Source: an uncultured Prevotella sp. (GTDB taxonomy: Bacteria > Bacteroidota > Bacteroidia > Bacteroidales > Bacteroidaceae). From it: DNA of 35,755 nucleotides. Below are positions 6,969-15,468 of the stretch, one piece after another; position 1 is the stretch's first letter, and each line of letters opens with the position of its first letter. The notes beneath the pieces are model-generated. The model saw only the letters and a program-made list of their open reading frames with translations, had not been told where the DNA came from and searched no databases. Where the stretch lies: assembly GCA_905235835.1 (NCBI GenBank), contig CAJONQ010000026.1, positions 1 through 35,755 of the forward strand. The letters are read 5' to 3'. A program made the translations under genes and the position numbers.

Positions 6969-7000
6969 GTTGAAGAATAGAAGAATATTTCGTACCTTTG
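6969..7000 (+). promoter_or_regulatory. Promoter of feoB
   Basis: GTTG (6969-6972), 20-bp spacer, TACCTTTG (6993-7000), 20 bases before the feoB ATG. The -7 box lies within a 9-bp inverted repeat. Confidence 0.75.
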
Positions 7001-7010
7001 CACGAAATAT
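6985..7010. promoter_or_regulatory. Candidate operator at the feoB promoter
   Basis: ATATTTCGT (6985-6993) and ACGAAATAT (7002-7010) form a perfect 9-bp inverted repeat with an 8-bp spacer centred on the -7 box. A dimeric repressor bound here would block initiation; an iron-sensing Fur- or DtxR-family protein would fit the gene, but this is inference. Confidence 0.5.
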
Positions 7011-7020
7011 ATAAGAGACG

Positions 7021-9339
7021 ATGAGATTATCAGAACTGAAGACAGGCGAGCATGGTGTCATTGTAAAGGTACAAGGACACGGCGGATTCCGTAAGCGTAT
7101 CATAGAGATGGGCTTTATCAGAGGTAAGGAGGTGGAGGTGTTGCTGAACGCACCCCTGCAAGACCCTGTGAAATATAAGGTGATGGGCTATGAGGTCAGT
7201 CTGCGTCGTCAGGAAGCAGAGATGATCGAGGTGATCTCTGCAGAACAGGGTTATGAGGAGAAACCCCAGAGCGGTCGTTCCCATCGTGAGGATATCACCC
7301 CCGAGAACCACCCCGACGACTACCTGCAGCACATGGCACTGCGGGAGCACCGTACACTGAACGTGGCATTGGTAGGTAACCCTAACTGTGGTAAGACCTC
7401 CTTGTTTAATTTCGCCTCGGGAGCCCATGGGCATGTGGGGAACTACTCGGGAGTGACGGTGGATGCATCTGTGGCGCATGCCCACTATTTCGGCTATGAG
7501 TTCAACCTCACCGACCTGCCGGGCACATACTCCCTGTCGTGCTACTCACCAGAGGAGCTATATGTGCGGAAACACCTTACGGAGCAGACCCCGGATGTCA
7601 TTATCAATGTCGTCGACTCCTCGAATATCGAGCGTAACCTCTACCTGACGACACAGTTATTAGACATGGACCTGCCGATGGTGTGCGCCTTGAATATGTA
7701 TGATGAGTTTGAGCGTCGGGGCGACTCCGCCAACCTGCAAGTGCTGTCGACACTCTTCGGAACACCGATGGTACCTACCTCTTTCAAGAGCGGCATGGGT
7801 GTGGAGCAATTGTTCAGGACAGTCATCGAGGTCTATGAGGGTGCCAATACGACGGCACGCCATATCCATATCAACTACGGACATGAGATAGAGGACGGTA
7901 TCCACCATATACAACAGTTCCTGAAGCCAGACCCAGCCATCCATCCCCGCTATTCCACCCGTTATGTCGCCCTGAAACTCTTAGAGCACGACACGGACAT
8001 CGAGAATTTCGTGCGGGAGAAGGCAGGGGAGCACAGCAAGGCAATCCTCGTGGAGCGTGACAAGGCTGCCGCCCGTGTCTATGAGGAGATGCTGACAGAC
8101 TCAGAGACGGCTATCATGGATGCGAAATACGGATTCATCAACGGCGCACTGACTGAGGCTGAGTTCAAGACGGGTGACAAGCAGGACACCTATCGCACGA
8201 CCCATCTGATTGATAATATCCTATCCAATAAATACTTAGGATTCCCTATCTTCTTCGCCCTCCTCTTCCTGATGTTCCAGACCACCTTCGTACTCGGACA
8301 GTACCCGATGGACTGGATTGACATGGGCGTGGAGTGGCTTGGCGACTTCGTCAGCGGCAAGATGCCTGACGGACCGTTGCGCTCGATGCTGGTAGACGGT
8401 ATCATCGGCGGTGTGGGTGCCGTCATCGTCTTCCTGCCCCAGATCCTGATACTCTATTTCTTTATCTCCCTGATGGAGGACTCGGGCTATATGGCTCGTG
8501 CCGCTTTTATCATGGATAAGCTGATGCACGGAATGGGACTGCATGGTAAGTCGTTCATCCCCTTGGTGATGGGCTTTGGCTGTAATGTCCCAGCCGTCAT
8601 GGCGACACGTACCATCGAGAGTCGCCGCTCCCGTCTGATCACCATGATGATCCTGCCGTTTATGTCATGCTCAGCACGCTTGCCTGTCTATATTATGATC
8701 ATCGGTACCTTCTTCGCCACAGCGTACCAGTCGTGGATCATGCTGTCGCTCTATGCCATTGGTATTCTGGTTGCCGTGATCGTCAGCAAACTCTTCTCCA
8801 CCGTGGTCATCAAGGGCGAGGACACTCCCTTTGTGATGGAGTTGCCCCCTTACCGCTGGCCAACGGCAAAAGCCATTGGCAGACATACGTGGGAGAAAGG
8901 TAAGGAGTACCTGAAGAAGATGGGAGGCATCATCCTCGTGGCAAGTATCATCGTATGGGCATTGGGCTATTTCGGTACGATGGGTGTCGCACCATCCATG
9001 GACCAGTCGTATATCGGACGGATGGGACAGTTGGTGGCTCCGCTGTTCTCACCACAGGGCTTTACGTGGCAGTTGGACGTGTCACTGATTGCCGGTGTGG
9101 GTGCCAAGGAGATTGTAGCCTCGACCATCGGTGTGTTAGGAGGACTGGAGGGCATCACACCATTGGTGGCATACTGTTACCTGCTCTTCGTACTACTCTA
9201 CTTCCCCTGTATCGCCACCATCACCGCCATCAAGCATGAGACGGGGTCATGGAAATGGGCACTCTTCGCAGCCTGCTATACCACCGTTCTTGCGTGGATC
9301 GTCAGTGCTGCCGTCTATCAGATAGGTAGTTTGTTCTGA
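7021..9339 (+). CDS. feoB: Ferrous iron transporter FeoB with fused FeoA domain
   Basis: FeoB imports Fe2+ through the inner membrane using a G-protein domain. The 772-residue protein starts with a FeoA-like SH3 domain (about 1-75; LSELKTGEHGVIVKVQG and RKRIIEMGFIRG). Then comes the GTPase domain with G1 GNPNCGKTS (near 117), G3 DLPGTY (near 165) and NMYD in place of the usual NKxD G4. The membrane part carries the two Gate regions, first GYMARAAFIMDKLMHGMGLH with the conserved GFGCNVPAVMATRT, second GVGAKEIVASTIGVLGG. FeoA fused to FeoB is common in Bacteroidetes. It has its own promoter with a palindrome over the -7 box. The TGA stop directly abuts the stop of rlmH on the other strand. Confidence 0.97.
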   Translation: MRLSELKTGEHGVIVKVQGHGGFRKRIIEMGFIRGKEVEVLLNAPLQDPVKYKVMGYEVSLRRQEAEMIEVISAEQGYEEKPQSGRSHREDITPENHPDDYLQHMALREHRTLNVALVGNPNCGKTSLFNFASGAHGHVGNYSGVTVDASVAHAHYFGYEFNLTDLPGTYSLSCYSPEELYVRKHLTEQTPDVIINVVDSSNIERNLYLTTQLLDMDLPMVCALNMYDEFERRGDSANLQVLSTLFGTPMVPTSFKSGMGVEQLFRTVIEVYEGANTTARHIHINYGHEIEDGIHHIQQFLKPDPAIHPRYSTRYVALKLLEHDTDIENFVREKAGEHSKAILVERDKAAARVYEEMLTDSETAIMDAKYGFINGALTEAEFKTGDKQDTYRTTHLIDNILSNKYLGFPIFFALLFLMFQTTFVLGQYPMDWIDMGVEWLGDFVSGKMPDGPLRSMLVDGIIGGVGAVIVFLPQILILYFFISLMEDSGYMARAAFIMDKLMHGMGLHGKSFIPLVMGFGCNVPAVMATRTIESRRSRLITMMILPFMSCSARLPVYIMIIGTFFATAYQSWIMLSLYAIGILVAVIVSKLFSTVVIKGEDTPFVMELPPYRWPTAKAIGRHTWEKGKEYLKKMGGIILVASIIVWALGYFGTMGVAPSMDQSYIGRMGQLVAPLFSPQGFTWQLDVSLIAGVGAKEIVASTIGVLGGLEGITPLVAYCYLLFVLLYFPCIATITAIKHETGSWKWALFAACYTTVLAWIVSAAVYQIGSLF

Positions 9340-9810
9340 TTACTCGTGGTGATAAGGCTCGCCTTTGATAATCGTACAGGCACGATAGACCTGTTCGGTA
9401 AAGGTGAGGCGTATCATCTGATGACTGAAGGTCATCTTGGATAAGCTAAGTTGCTCGTTGGCTCTCGCATAGACCTCCTTGGAGAAACCGTAAGGACCAC
9501 CGATGACGAAGACGAGTCGTCGCGCCGTGTTGCGTTTCTGTTCCAGCCAACGGGCGAACTCCACGCTACGGTATTCCTTGCCATGCTCGTCCAACAAGAC
9601 CACGGTGTCGGAGGGTTGTAACTGCTTGAGGATGAGCTCTCCCTCTGCCTGTTTCTGTTGCTCCTCCGTCAGACTCTTCGTATTCTTGAGTTCAGGGATG
9701 GTAATGACCTCAAAGGGCATGTAATGATTGATGCGCTCCACATAATCATGAATGCCGGCGATAAAATGCTTATTGACGGTCTTACCGACTTGTATCAGCA
9801 GTGTCTTCAT
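9340..9810 (-). CDS. rlmH: 23S rRNA (pseudouridine-1915-N3) methyltransferase
   Basis: RlmH is a SPOUT methyltransferase that methylates pseudouridine 1915 in helix 69 of 23S rRNA on assembled ribosomes. The start MKTLLIQVGKT (ATG complementary to 9808-9810) gives 156 residues, the normal family size; the reading frame is open upstream to 9882, but that extension would add 24 residues that do not look like the family. Seen motifs: LLDEHGKEYRSVEFA in the middle and VFVIGGPYGFS, which forms the SPOUT knot, with the C-terminal LSLSKMTFSHQMIR...EQVYRA. The start overlaps the end of the DUF4491 gene by 29 bp, suggesting translational coupling as the last gene of the ftsK operon. Confidence 0.95.
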   Translation of the reverse strand: MKTLLIQVGKTVNKHFIAGIHDYVERINHYMPFEVITIPELKNTKSLTEEQQKQAEGELILKQLQPSDTVVLLDEHGKEYRSVEFARWLEQKRNTARRLVFVIGGPYGFSKEVYARANEQLSLSKMTFSHQMIRLTFTEQVYRACTIIKGEPYHHE

Positions 9811-10162
9811 CGTCGTCCGTGCTATTACCATAATGTACAGGACAGAGCGTCTCGCTCTTGTCGATGGGGGGATATTCGTCACGACGCTTGGGATTCATGG
9901 GAAACCATCCCTTCTGTACGCGCTTCTTCTGGGAGAACAACTCACCGATGCCCCAGAGTGCTGAGGCACCAAAGACCCCGATGATAGCGGATACGATGGT
10001 GTTCTCGATGAAGAGTGCCGCAATGATACAGACCAGTCCGATGACGAGATAGACAATCCAAGGGCGGGTGCCCCAGTGGTATTCCGTCTTAATCACAATA
10101 GGATGCCATATCCCGATGGTCAGGAAGGTGCATATAGCAATGATAATACCCGTGAAATACAT
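9782..10162 (-). CDS. DUF4491 family small membrane protein
   Basis: A 126-residue protein with three hydrophobic segments: MYFTGIIIAICTFLTIGIWH (1-20), PWIVYLVIGLVCIIAALFI (about 34-52) and the segment TIVSAIIGVFGASALWGIGEL. A basic stretch, KKRVQKGWFPMNPKRR, follows, then an acidic C-terminal tail. HPIVIKTEYHWGTRPW and KKGWFPxNPKRR-like motifs match DUF4491, a Bacteroidetes family with no known function. It sits between the DUF5687 gene (16 bp upstream) and rlmH (overlapping), within the minus-strand operon. I can say that it is an inner-membrane protein, not what it does. Confidence 0.85.
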   Translation of the reverse strand: MYFTGIIIAICTFLTIGIWHPIVIKTEYHWGTRPWIVYLVIGLVCIIAALFIENTIVSAIIGVFGASALWGIGELFSQKKRVQKGWFPMNPKRRDEYPPIDKSETLCPVHYGNSTDDDEDTADTSR

Positions 10163-10178
10163 ATCTTTCTATTTGTCT

Positions 10179-11672
10179 TTATCTTGTAGAATGGAAGCCC
10201 TCGAGGTTCTCATAGCGGTGACGCATCATCCGCTTGTAGATATGGCGCATCCAATAGGGATTGGCAAGGGTGAAGGCGAGACCGATGACAATCATGACGA
10301 TGAAAGAGACCTCCTCGTTGAACAGTGCTTGCAGGATAAGTACCAAGGCTACGGGTACGAAGAACACGACGAGCTCGATAATCAGTTGGAGCTTGTTCTC
10401 AAACTGGTTCTTACCCGTTATCTTATCATTCAAAGGCAGTGTCTGCTTGTTCCAGACTGCTAATTGGAAAAGCAGACAATACTCGGGTCCTGTGGTAATC
10501 AACAGGTAGGCGAGTACCATCAACAGGGAGAACTTGCCGGAGATGATAGGGGGCAGTAGCAACAGGAAGGGCAACAGGACGATCGTGCAGTAGAAATAGT
10601 ACTTAGCACGTAAGAGCGTCAGGATATTCTCCTCATGCACCATCAGCAGGTCGATATAGTTGCCTTCCGGTCCCATCACCTTCACGAGGTTGACGGCTCC
10701 GAAGAACACGAAACAATAGAGGCACCACATGTTACGGGCAAAGCCTCCTGTATAGGTATCCGTATAGGCAATCAACAGGGAGAGCATGGTGATGATGAGA
10801 ACACCTTGGATGAAACGGGTACGTATCGCTTTGTTGCGCATCGTGCTCTTAATCTCTAACTTGAGATACTCACCAATCTGTCCGAAGCGGTTGAGTGCCG
10901 TAAACTCCGATACATGCTTTAACTTGGTCTTCTCCTGCTTGGATATCTCATCATAGATCAAATGCATCTGTAATGTGCGGTTGATGAGGAACAAGACGAG
11001 GAAAAGGATGGCAAAGAGGGCGAGCGTATACCAGGAGAAGGCGTATTCCCCGATGAAATCGAATATCTGGTCGAGGAGTTTCTCAACCGTCTTGTCGGAC
11101 ACCAGGATGAAGGGTAGTACGAAAGAGCCATAGACAACGATGGGTAACGCCCACCAGAATATGCTGCGGTTCACCAGTGTGCGCACCAGCAAGTACCACT
11201 GGCTGTTCGTCAGTATCATCAGATGGAGTAACAACAGCATGCCCAGTCCTTGCAGCAATGTCATGCTGCCACAGACACAGATGAAGGTGTAGGGTAGGAA
11301 CAGCGACATCCAGATGAGGTTACTGCTATCGAAGAGCTGCGACACCAGGAAACAGTCGACTGCCGTATACTTGCTGACAGGCATCAGCAGATATGGCTTG
11401 ACAAGCATGACGGGTGTCTGTTGCGCCATGAAACGTCCGAAGAAATCAAAGAGCAGGATAAAGGGAAGGATGAAGAAAACCATCTCGTACTCATCCTCGG
11501 TAGCTGCTGTCCATCCTAAAAAAGTACCGATGGCGATGAAATACACTACGAAGAAAGACAGTCCCAGATAGGCAAAGAACTTACCATACTGGTTTGCCTC
11601 GAACATCACGTTACGTTTCTCGCTTAGCTTGTTGTTCTTCCGAAGCAAACGAAATAGTTGAAACTTATTCAT
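10179..11672 (-). CDS. DUF5687-like polytopic membrane protein (ABC-2-like)
   Basis: A 497-residue membrane protein with about eleven to twelve hydrophobic segments in two halves, separated by a hydrophilic central loop around residues 230-270 (ISKQEKTKLKHVSEFTALNR). The N-terminus has a short basic stretch (FRLLRKNNKLSEKRN). Size, topology and the polar stretch LEIKSTMRNKAIRTRF fit the Bacteroidetes DUF5687 family, whose members resemble the membrane half of ABC exporters. No ATPase gene is next to it. Its start is one base from the stop of the LolA-like gene, so the two are likely co-translated. Transport function is an inference from topology. Confidence 0.7.
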   Translation of the reverse strand: MNKFQLFRLLRKNNKLSEKRNVMFEANQYGKFFAYLGLSFFVVYFIAIGTFLGWTAATEDEYEMVFFILPFILLFDFFGRFMAQQTPVMLVKPYLLMPVSKYTAVDCFLVSQLFDSSNLIWMSLFLPYTFICVCGSMTLLQGLGMLLLLHLMILTNSQWYLLVRTLVNRSIFWWALPIVVYGSFVLPFILVSDKTVEKLLDQIFDFIGEYAFSWYTLALFAILFLVLFLINRTLQMHLIYDEISKQEKTKLKHVSEFTALNRFGQIGEYLKLEIKSTMRNKAIRTRFIQGVLIITMLSLLIAYTDTYTGGFARNMWCLYCFVFFGAVNLVKVMGPEGNYIDLLMVHEENILTLLRAKYYFYCTIVLLPFLLLLPPIISGKFSLLMVLAYLLITTGPEYCLLFQLAVWNKQTLPLNDKITGKNQFENKLQLIIELVVFFVPVALVLILQALFNEEVSFIVMIVIGLAFTLANPYWMRHIYKRMMRHRYENLEGFHSTR

Positions 11673-11673
11673 G

Positions 11674-12267
11674 TTATCTCAGATCGATGATTTCTGCGTT
11701 GGGGTACGACTTGGGGTTGAAACGGAAGAGACCGTCTGACAGGCTTGCTGTCTTGAAGTTAGAAACCTTGATGGTGGTCCATTGCTTATTCTGCAACATA
11801 CGGATCTGGGAAGGCACGTAAGTCTGCTTGTTGATGGTAATCACCAGCTCAGAGATACTCTTTCCTTTGCCTTTCAAGGTCACGACGTAACTGTTCCCGC
11901 TGGTCGTCATCGTGGCAGTATATCCCTGCTTGTACATATAGATGAAGTTATAGGGATTGATCGCCTGCAAGTCGGCGGCAGAGGGGTTGTTGACATTCAC
12001 CTCGTCATTCTGCTTGACATACGTCCACTGCGTCTTGCCGTCAAACCATACCACAGCCTCGTTGGTCGTCGTATGGAACTTACGTCCTTTGATATCTATC
12101 GTACCACTGGTGCTGCCATATTGCTTACTGCTGATGGTAAATGATGCCTGAACACCACTCTTATGGGAGACAACCTTTGCTGTCTTGTCGAGGACCGACG
12201 TTGCCGTCTGTCCGTAGGATGCCACCGCAAAGAGCAGCATCAAAAATGTTATCCTTATCTTCTCCAT
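11674..12267 (-). CDS. LolA-like outer-membrane lipoprotein carrier
   Basis: This 197-residue exported protein resembles LolA, the periplasmic carrier that takes lipoproteins from the inner to the outer membrane. The signal peptide is MEKIRITFLMLLFAVASYGQ. The mature part shows the LolA pattern of strands: FTISSKQYGSTSGTIDIKGR, then KFHTTTNEAVVWFDGKTQWTY, an acidic/polar loop, and the C-terminal FKTASLSDGLFRFNPKSYPN, close to the FxFxxP end of the family. Its start overlaps the end of ftsK by 13 bp. ftsK followed by lolA is also the order in E. coli, which supports the call. Sequence divergence from proteobacterial LolA is large, so the exact cargo is uncertain. Confidence 0.8.
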   Translation of the reverse strand: MEKIRITFLMLLFAVASYGQTATSVLDKTAKVVSHKSGVQASFTISSKQYGSTSGTIDIKGRKFHTTTNEAVVWFDGKTQWTYVKQNDEVNVNNPSAADLQAINPYNFIYMYKQGYTATMTTSGNSYVVTLKGKGKSISELVITINKQTYVPSQIRMLQNKQWTTIKVSNFKTASLSDGLFRFNPKSYPNAEIIDLR

Positions 12268-14699
12268 TGACTTAATAAATTATCAAGACTCATCTCATCT
12301 TGTATCAGTACCTCACGTGGCTTGGCGCCATGGGCGGCACCTACCACACCAGCCTTCTCCAACTGGTCCATCAGACGACCGGCACGGTTGTAGCCGATCG
12401 CGAACTTACGCTGTATCAGACTCGTCGAGCCGCTCTGGTTGATGACAATCAGACGGGCGGCATCCTCAAACATCGGGTCGAGGTGTTGCATATCCACATC
12501 GGCAGCCTCACCCATGTCATCGTCAGGCATATCAGGCTCTGGCAACTCGAAGGCAGAGAGATAACCCTGTTGCTGGGAGATAAACTGATTGATGCGCTCC
12601 ACCTCCGGCGTGTCGACAAAGGCACACTGTACACGGACGGGCTCACCACCATTGAGGTACAGCATATCACCACGACCAATCAACTGCTGAGCCCCCGGAC
12701 GGTCGAGGATGGTACGGGAGTCAATCATGGCACCCACACGGAAGGCGATACGACTCGGGAAGTTAGCCTTGATAGTACCAGTGATGATATTCGTGGTAGG
12801 ACGCTGGGTGGCGATGATCATGTGGATGCCCACGGCACGTGCCAGCTGGGCGATACGGGCGATAGGAAGCTCCACCTCCTTGCCTGCCGTCATAATCAAG
12901 TCACCGAACTCATCGATAACCACCACGATGTACGGCATGAACTTATGACCTCTCTCAGGATTCAACTGGCGGTCGATAAACTTCTTGTTATATTCCTTGA
13001 TATTACGAGCCTGAGCTATCTTCAACAGGTCGTAACGGGTATCCATCTCCTTACATAGCGAGTTCAGGGTGCGTACCACCTTCGTGACATCCGTGATGAT
13101 GGGATCGGCATCCTCCTCAGGGACCTTCGCCAAGAAATGCTTGTCGATGGAGGCGTAGACACTGAACTCCACCTTCTTCGGGTCAACGAGCACGATCTTC
13201 AACTCTGCGGGGTGCTTCTTATATAATAAGGAGGTGATGATGGCATTCAGACCGACAGACTTACCCTGACCAGTAGCACCGGCAACCAGCAGGTGGGGGG
13301 CTTTGGCGAGGTCGAACATGAATACCTCATTGGTAATCGTCTTACCCACCGCACAAGGCAGTTCCATCGTTGACTCCTGGAATTTCTTGGAATTAAGGAT
13401 CGATTCCATCGAGACAATGCTGGGTTTCGCATTCGGCACCTCAATACCTATCGTGCCCTTTCCGGGGATAGGGGCGATGATACGAATACCCAAGGCAGAG
13501 AGGCTCAGTGCGATATCATCCTCCAAGTTACGGATGCGGGAGATACGAACACCAGGGGCTGGGGTAATCTCGTAAAGCGTAATGGTAGGACCTACGGTCG
13601 CCTTGATACTGCTGATCTCCACACCGAAGTTACGCAGCACGTCCACGATACGGTTCTTGTTCGCTGTCTGCTCAGCCATATCGATATATGGTTTACCGTC
13701 GTCATCATATTTCTTCAACAGGTCGAGGGTCGGGTAGTGGTAGTTCTCCAGATCACGCTTAGGGTCGTAAGGTGTAGTGATGTCGCCATACTCTCCGACG
13801 AGGTCTTCCCCGCTTGCCGTCTCTTCTTTCTCTCCTGTCTCCACCGTCATTTCCACACCTGTAGTATCTGCTACAGGAGCGATATCCTCAGTGATCACTG
13901 GTTTTGGACGCTGATAGACAGGCTGTGGCTCCTTCTCTTCCACCTCTACGGGTCCGAAGTCAACGGTTTGCTCTTCCGGGTCGTCGAAGACAGTGGGGTC
14001 TTCTATGGTCTTTATGCCCTGTTTGTCGTCCGAATCCCCCTTACCGATATGAATCTCCATCGGTATCTTTTTCAGATAGCGCAAAGGATTGAATATCTTG
14101 CGGATGATAATGATGGTCTCCGCACTCAGGTAGACGAGGAACGCAATGGCACTGATTGCCAACAGGAAAGTGAGTCCCGGTGCACCGGCTAATCCCTCAA
14201 TAATGCCACAAATGGCTAAACCATGGTCGCCACCAGGATTGAAGTGAGCGTCTATAAAGAAAGGTGTGAGGAATTTAGCGAGTGTCACCGATGTCCATAT
14301 CATAATCAGTGCAAGTGCCATGAACCATTTGATCAGGTTTACCTTATACGCCCTCATTAGGTTGATGGAGACTAACAGGATGAAAAGGGGAATCAGGAAA
14401 GCTGATAACCCAAAGCAGCGCTTGATGAAATACCAGGAGCTGTAGGCTCCCAACGAACCGCAAGAGTTCTGGAACTCCCCGTTCTGGTTGAGTACCTCTC
14501 CGTCCTTCGGTGTCTCTATCATGCTCTGATCAGCGGCACCTGTGGTGAAGTAGGAGATAAATGCCCATATCAGGTAACCTGCCACGAACAGCAACAGGAA
14601 ACCCAGAAAGAAATTCAGTCGTTCGTTATGGAATATTTTGTCAATGCCTATAGTCTCTTTAAAAGAGGGCGCAGCGGTTGTTTTTTTCTTCTTTGCCAT
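12255..14699 (-). CDS. ftsK: DNA translocase FtsK
   Basis: FtsK sits at the division septum and pumps DNA so that chromosome ends clear the septum and dimers are resolved. The 814-residue protein has four hydrophobic N-terminal segments between about 28 and 190. A charged acidic linker follows (about 215-310). The motor has Walker A GATGQGKSVG (near 472) and Walker B VVVIDEFGDL (near 590), plus LARAVGIHMIIATQRP. The C-terminal gamma domain (about 745-805; SGSTSLIQRKFAIGYNRAGR) reads polar DNA sites. It is the first gene of an operon of ftsK, a LolA-like gene, DUF5687, DUF4491 and rlmH, all overlapping or spaced by at most 16 bp. Confidence 0.97.
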   Translation of the reverse strand: MAKKKKTTAAPSFKETIGIDKIFHNERLNFFLGFLLLFVAGYLIWAFISYFTTGAADQSMIETPKDGEVLNQNGEFQNSCGSLGAYSSWYFIKRCFGLSAFLIPLFILLVSINLMRAYKVNLIKWFMALALIMIWTSVTLAKFLTPFFIDAHFNPGGDHGLAICGIIEGLAGAPGLTFLLAISAIAFLVYLSAETIIIIRKIFNPLRYLKKIPMEIHIGKGDSDDKQGIKTIEDPTVFDDPEEQTVDFGPVEVEEKEPQPVYQRPKPVITEDIAPVADTTGVEMTVETGEKEETASGEDLVGEYGDITTPYDPKRDLENYHYPTLDLLKKYDDDGKPYIDMAEQTANKNRIVDVLRNFGVEISSIKATVGPTITLYEITPAPGVRISRIRNLEDDIALSLSALGIRIIAPIPGKGTIGIEVPNAKPSIVSMESILNSKKFQESTMELPCAVGKTITNEVFMFDLAKAPHLLVAGATGQGKSVGLNAIITSLLYKKHPAELKIVLVDPKKVEFSVYASIDKHFLAKVPEEDADPIITDVTKVVRTLNSLCKEMDTRYDLLKIAQARNIKEYNKKFIDRQLNPERGHKFMPYIVVVIDEFGDLIMTAGKEVELPIARIAQLARAVGIHMIIATQRPTTNIITGTIKANFPSRIAFRVGAMIDSRTILDRPGAQQLIGRGDMLYLNGGEPVRVQCAFVDTPEVERINQFISQQQGYLSAFELPEPDMPDDDMGEAADVDMQHLDPMFEDAARLIVINQSGSTSLIQRKFAIGYNRAGRLMDQLEKAGVVGAAHGAKPREVLIQDEMSLDNLLSQWRR

Positions 14700-14720
14700 A
14701 GTTTACTATTAAATAATGTG

Positions 14721-14728
14721 CAAAAGTA
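14721..14728 (-). promoter_or_regulatory. Candidate -7 box of the ftsK operon
   Basis: The minus strand reads TACTTTTG, matching TAnnTTTG, 21 bases before the ftsK start. No clear -33 box. It is divergent to the exonuclease promoter 55 bp away. Confidence 0.5.
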
Positions 14729-14782
14729 CATGAAAAAACTCAGAAATCGCCATAAAATCGTCTTTTTTTTTGTATTTTATAG

Positions 14783-14790
14783 TATCTTTG
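14783..14790 (+). promoter_or_regulatory. -7 box of the exonuclease-RlmI-tilS operon
   Basis: TATCTTTG followed by CACC, 21 bases before the ATG at 14812. The upstream 14761-14772 is a T run ending in TTTG, too close (10 bp) to be an ordinary -33 box. Confidence 0.55.
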
Positions 14791-14811
14791 CACCTTGAAA
14801 ACAAAAGTTTG

Positions 14812-15468
14812 ATGAAAAAAGTTCTATTTAATAAATTCGATAAGACGAAAATAGGCACCTTGCCAAGAATCATCTTCGAGGGACGCATCGTGGTAGTCAT
14901 CACAGAGAAGGAGGCAGAGAAGGCCGTTGATTTCCTGTTGACCCAACCCATTCTCGGTATAGACACAGAGACAAGACCCTCCTTCAAGAAAGGAAGAGTC
15001 AACCAAGTGGCTCTCCTGCAAGTAGCCACGCATGACATCTGTTTCTTGTTCCGCTTAAACCAGCTGGGGATGACCGCTGCCATCAAAAGGTTCTTGGAAG
15101 ACGTACAGGTTCCCAAGATAGGACTGTCTTTGCATGATGACCTGATGATGCTTGCCAAGCGTGGGGAGTTCAACAGAGGTTATTTTATTGACCTACAGGA
15201 CAAAGTCAAGGAGATAGGTGTGGAGGACCAGAGTCTTCAGAAACTCTTCGCCAATTTCTTCGGGATGCGGATCAGTAAGCGTGACCAGCTCTCTAACTGG
15301 GAGACGGATGTGCTGAGTGACAAGCAGAAGATTTATGCGTCAACAGACGCATGGACGTGTATCTTGCTCTATGAGGAGCTGATGCGATTAGAACAGACAG
15401 GAGATTACGAATTGATAAAAGTCGAGCATGATGTACAAACAAATACAGTTACGGAAGGGGAAGGATGA
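14812..15468 (+). CDS. RNase D-like 3'-5' exonuclease (DEDDy)
   Basis: A 218-residue member of the DnaQ/RNase D exonuclease fold. The metal-binding set is visible: Exo I GIDTETRPSF with Asp51 and Glu53, Exo II LSLHDDL with Asp109 or Asp110, and Exo III YASTDAW with Tyr175 and Asp179, which makes it the DEDDy subtype. There is no HRDC domain, so it is shorter than true RNase D. The ATG at 14812 (MKKVLFNKFD) was chosen because the -7 box lies at 14783-14790, inside any longer version. Its last 41 bp overlap the RlmI-like gene in another frame. Substrate (RNA or DNA) is unknown; the operon with rRNA and tRNA modification genes suggests RNA. Confidence 0.85.
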   Translation: MKKVLFNKFDKTKIGTLPRIIFEGRIVVVITEKEAEKAVDFLLTQPILGIDTETRPSFKKGRVNQVALLQVATHDICFLFRLNQLGMTAAIKRFLEDVQVPKIGLSLHDDLMMLAKRGEFNRGYFIDLQDKVKEIGVEDQSLQKLFANFFGMRISKRDQLSNWETDVLSDKQKIYASTDAWTCILLYEELMRLEQTGDYELIKVEHDVQTNTVTEGEG

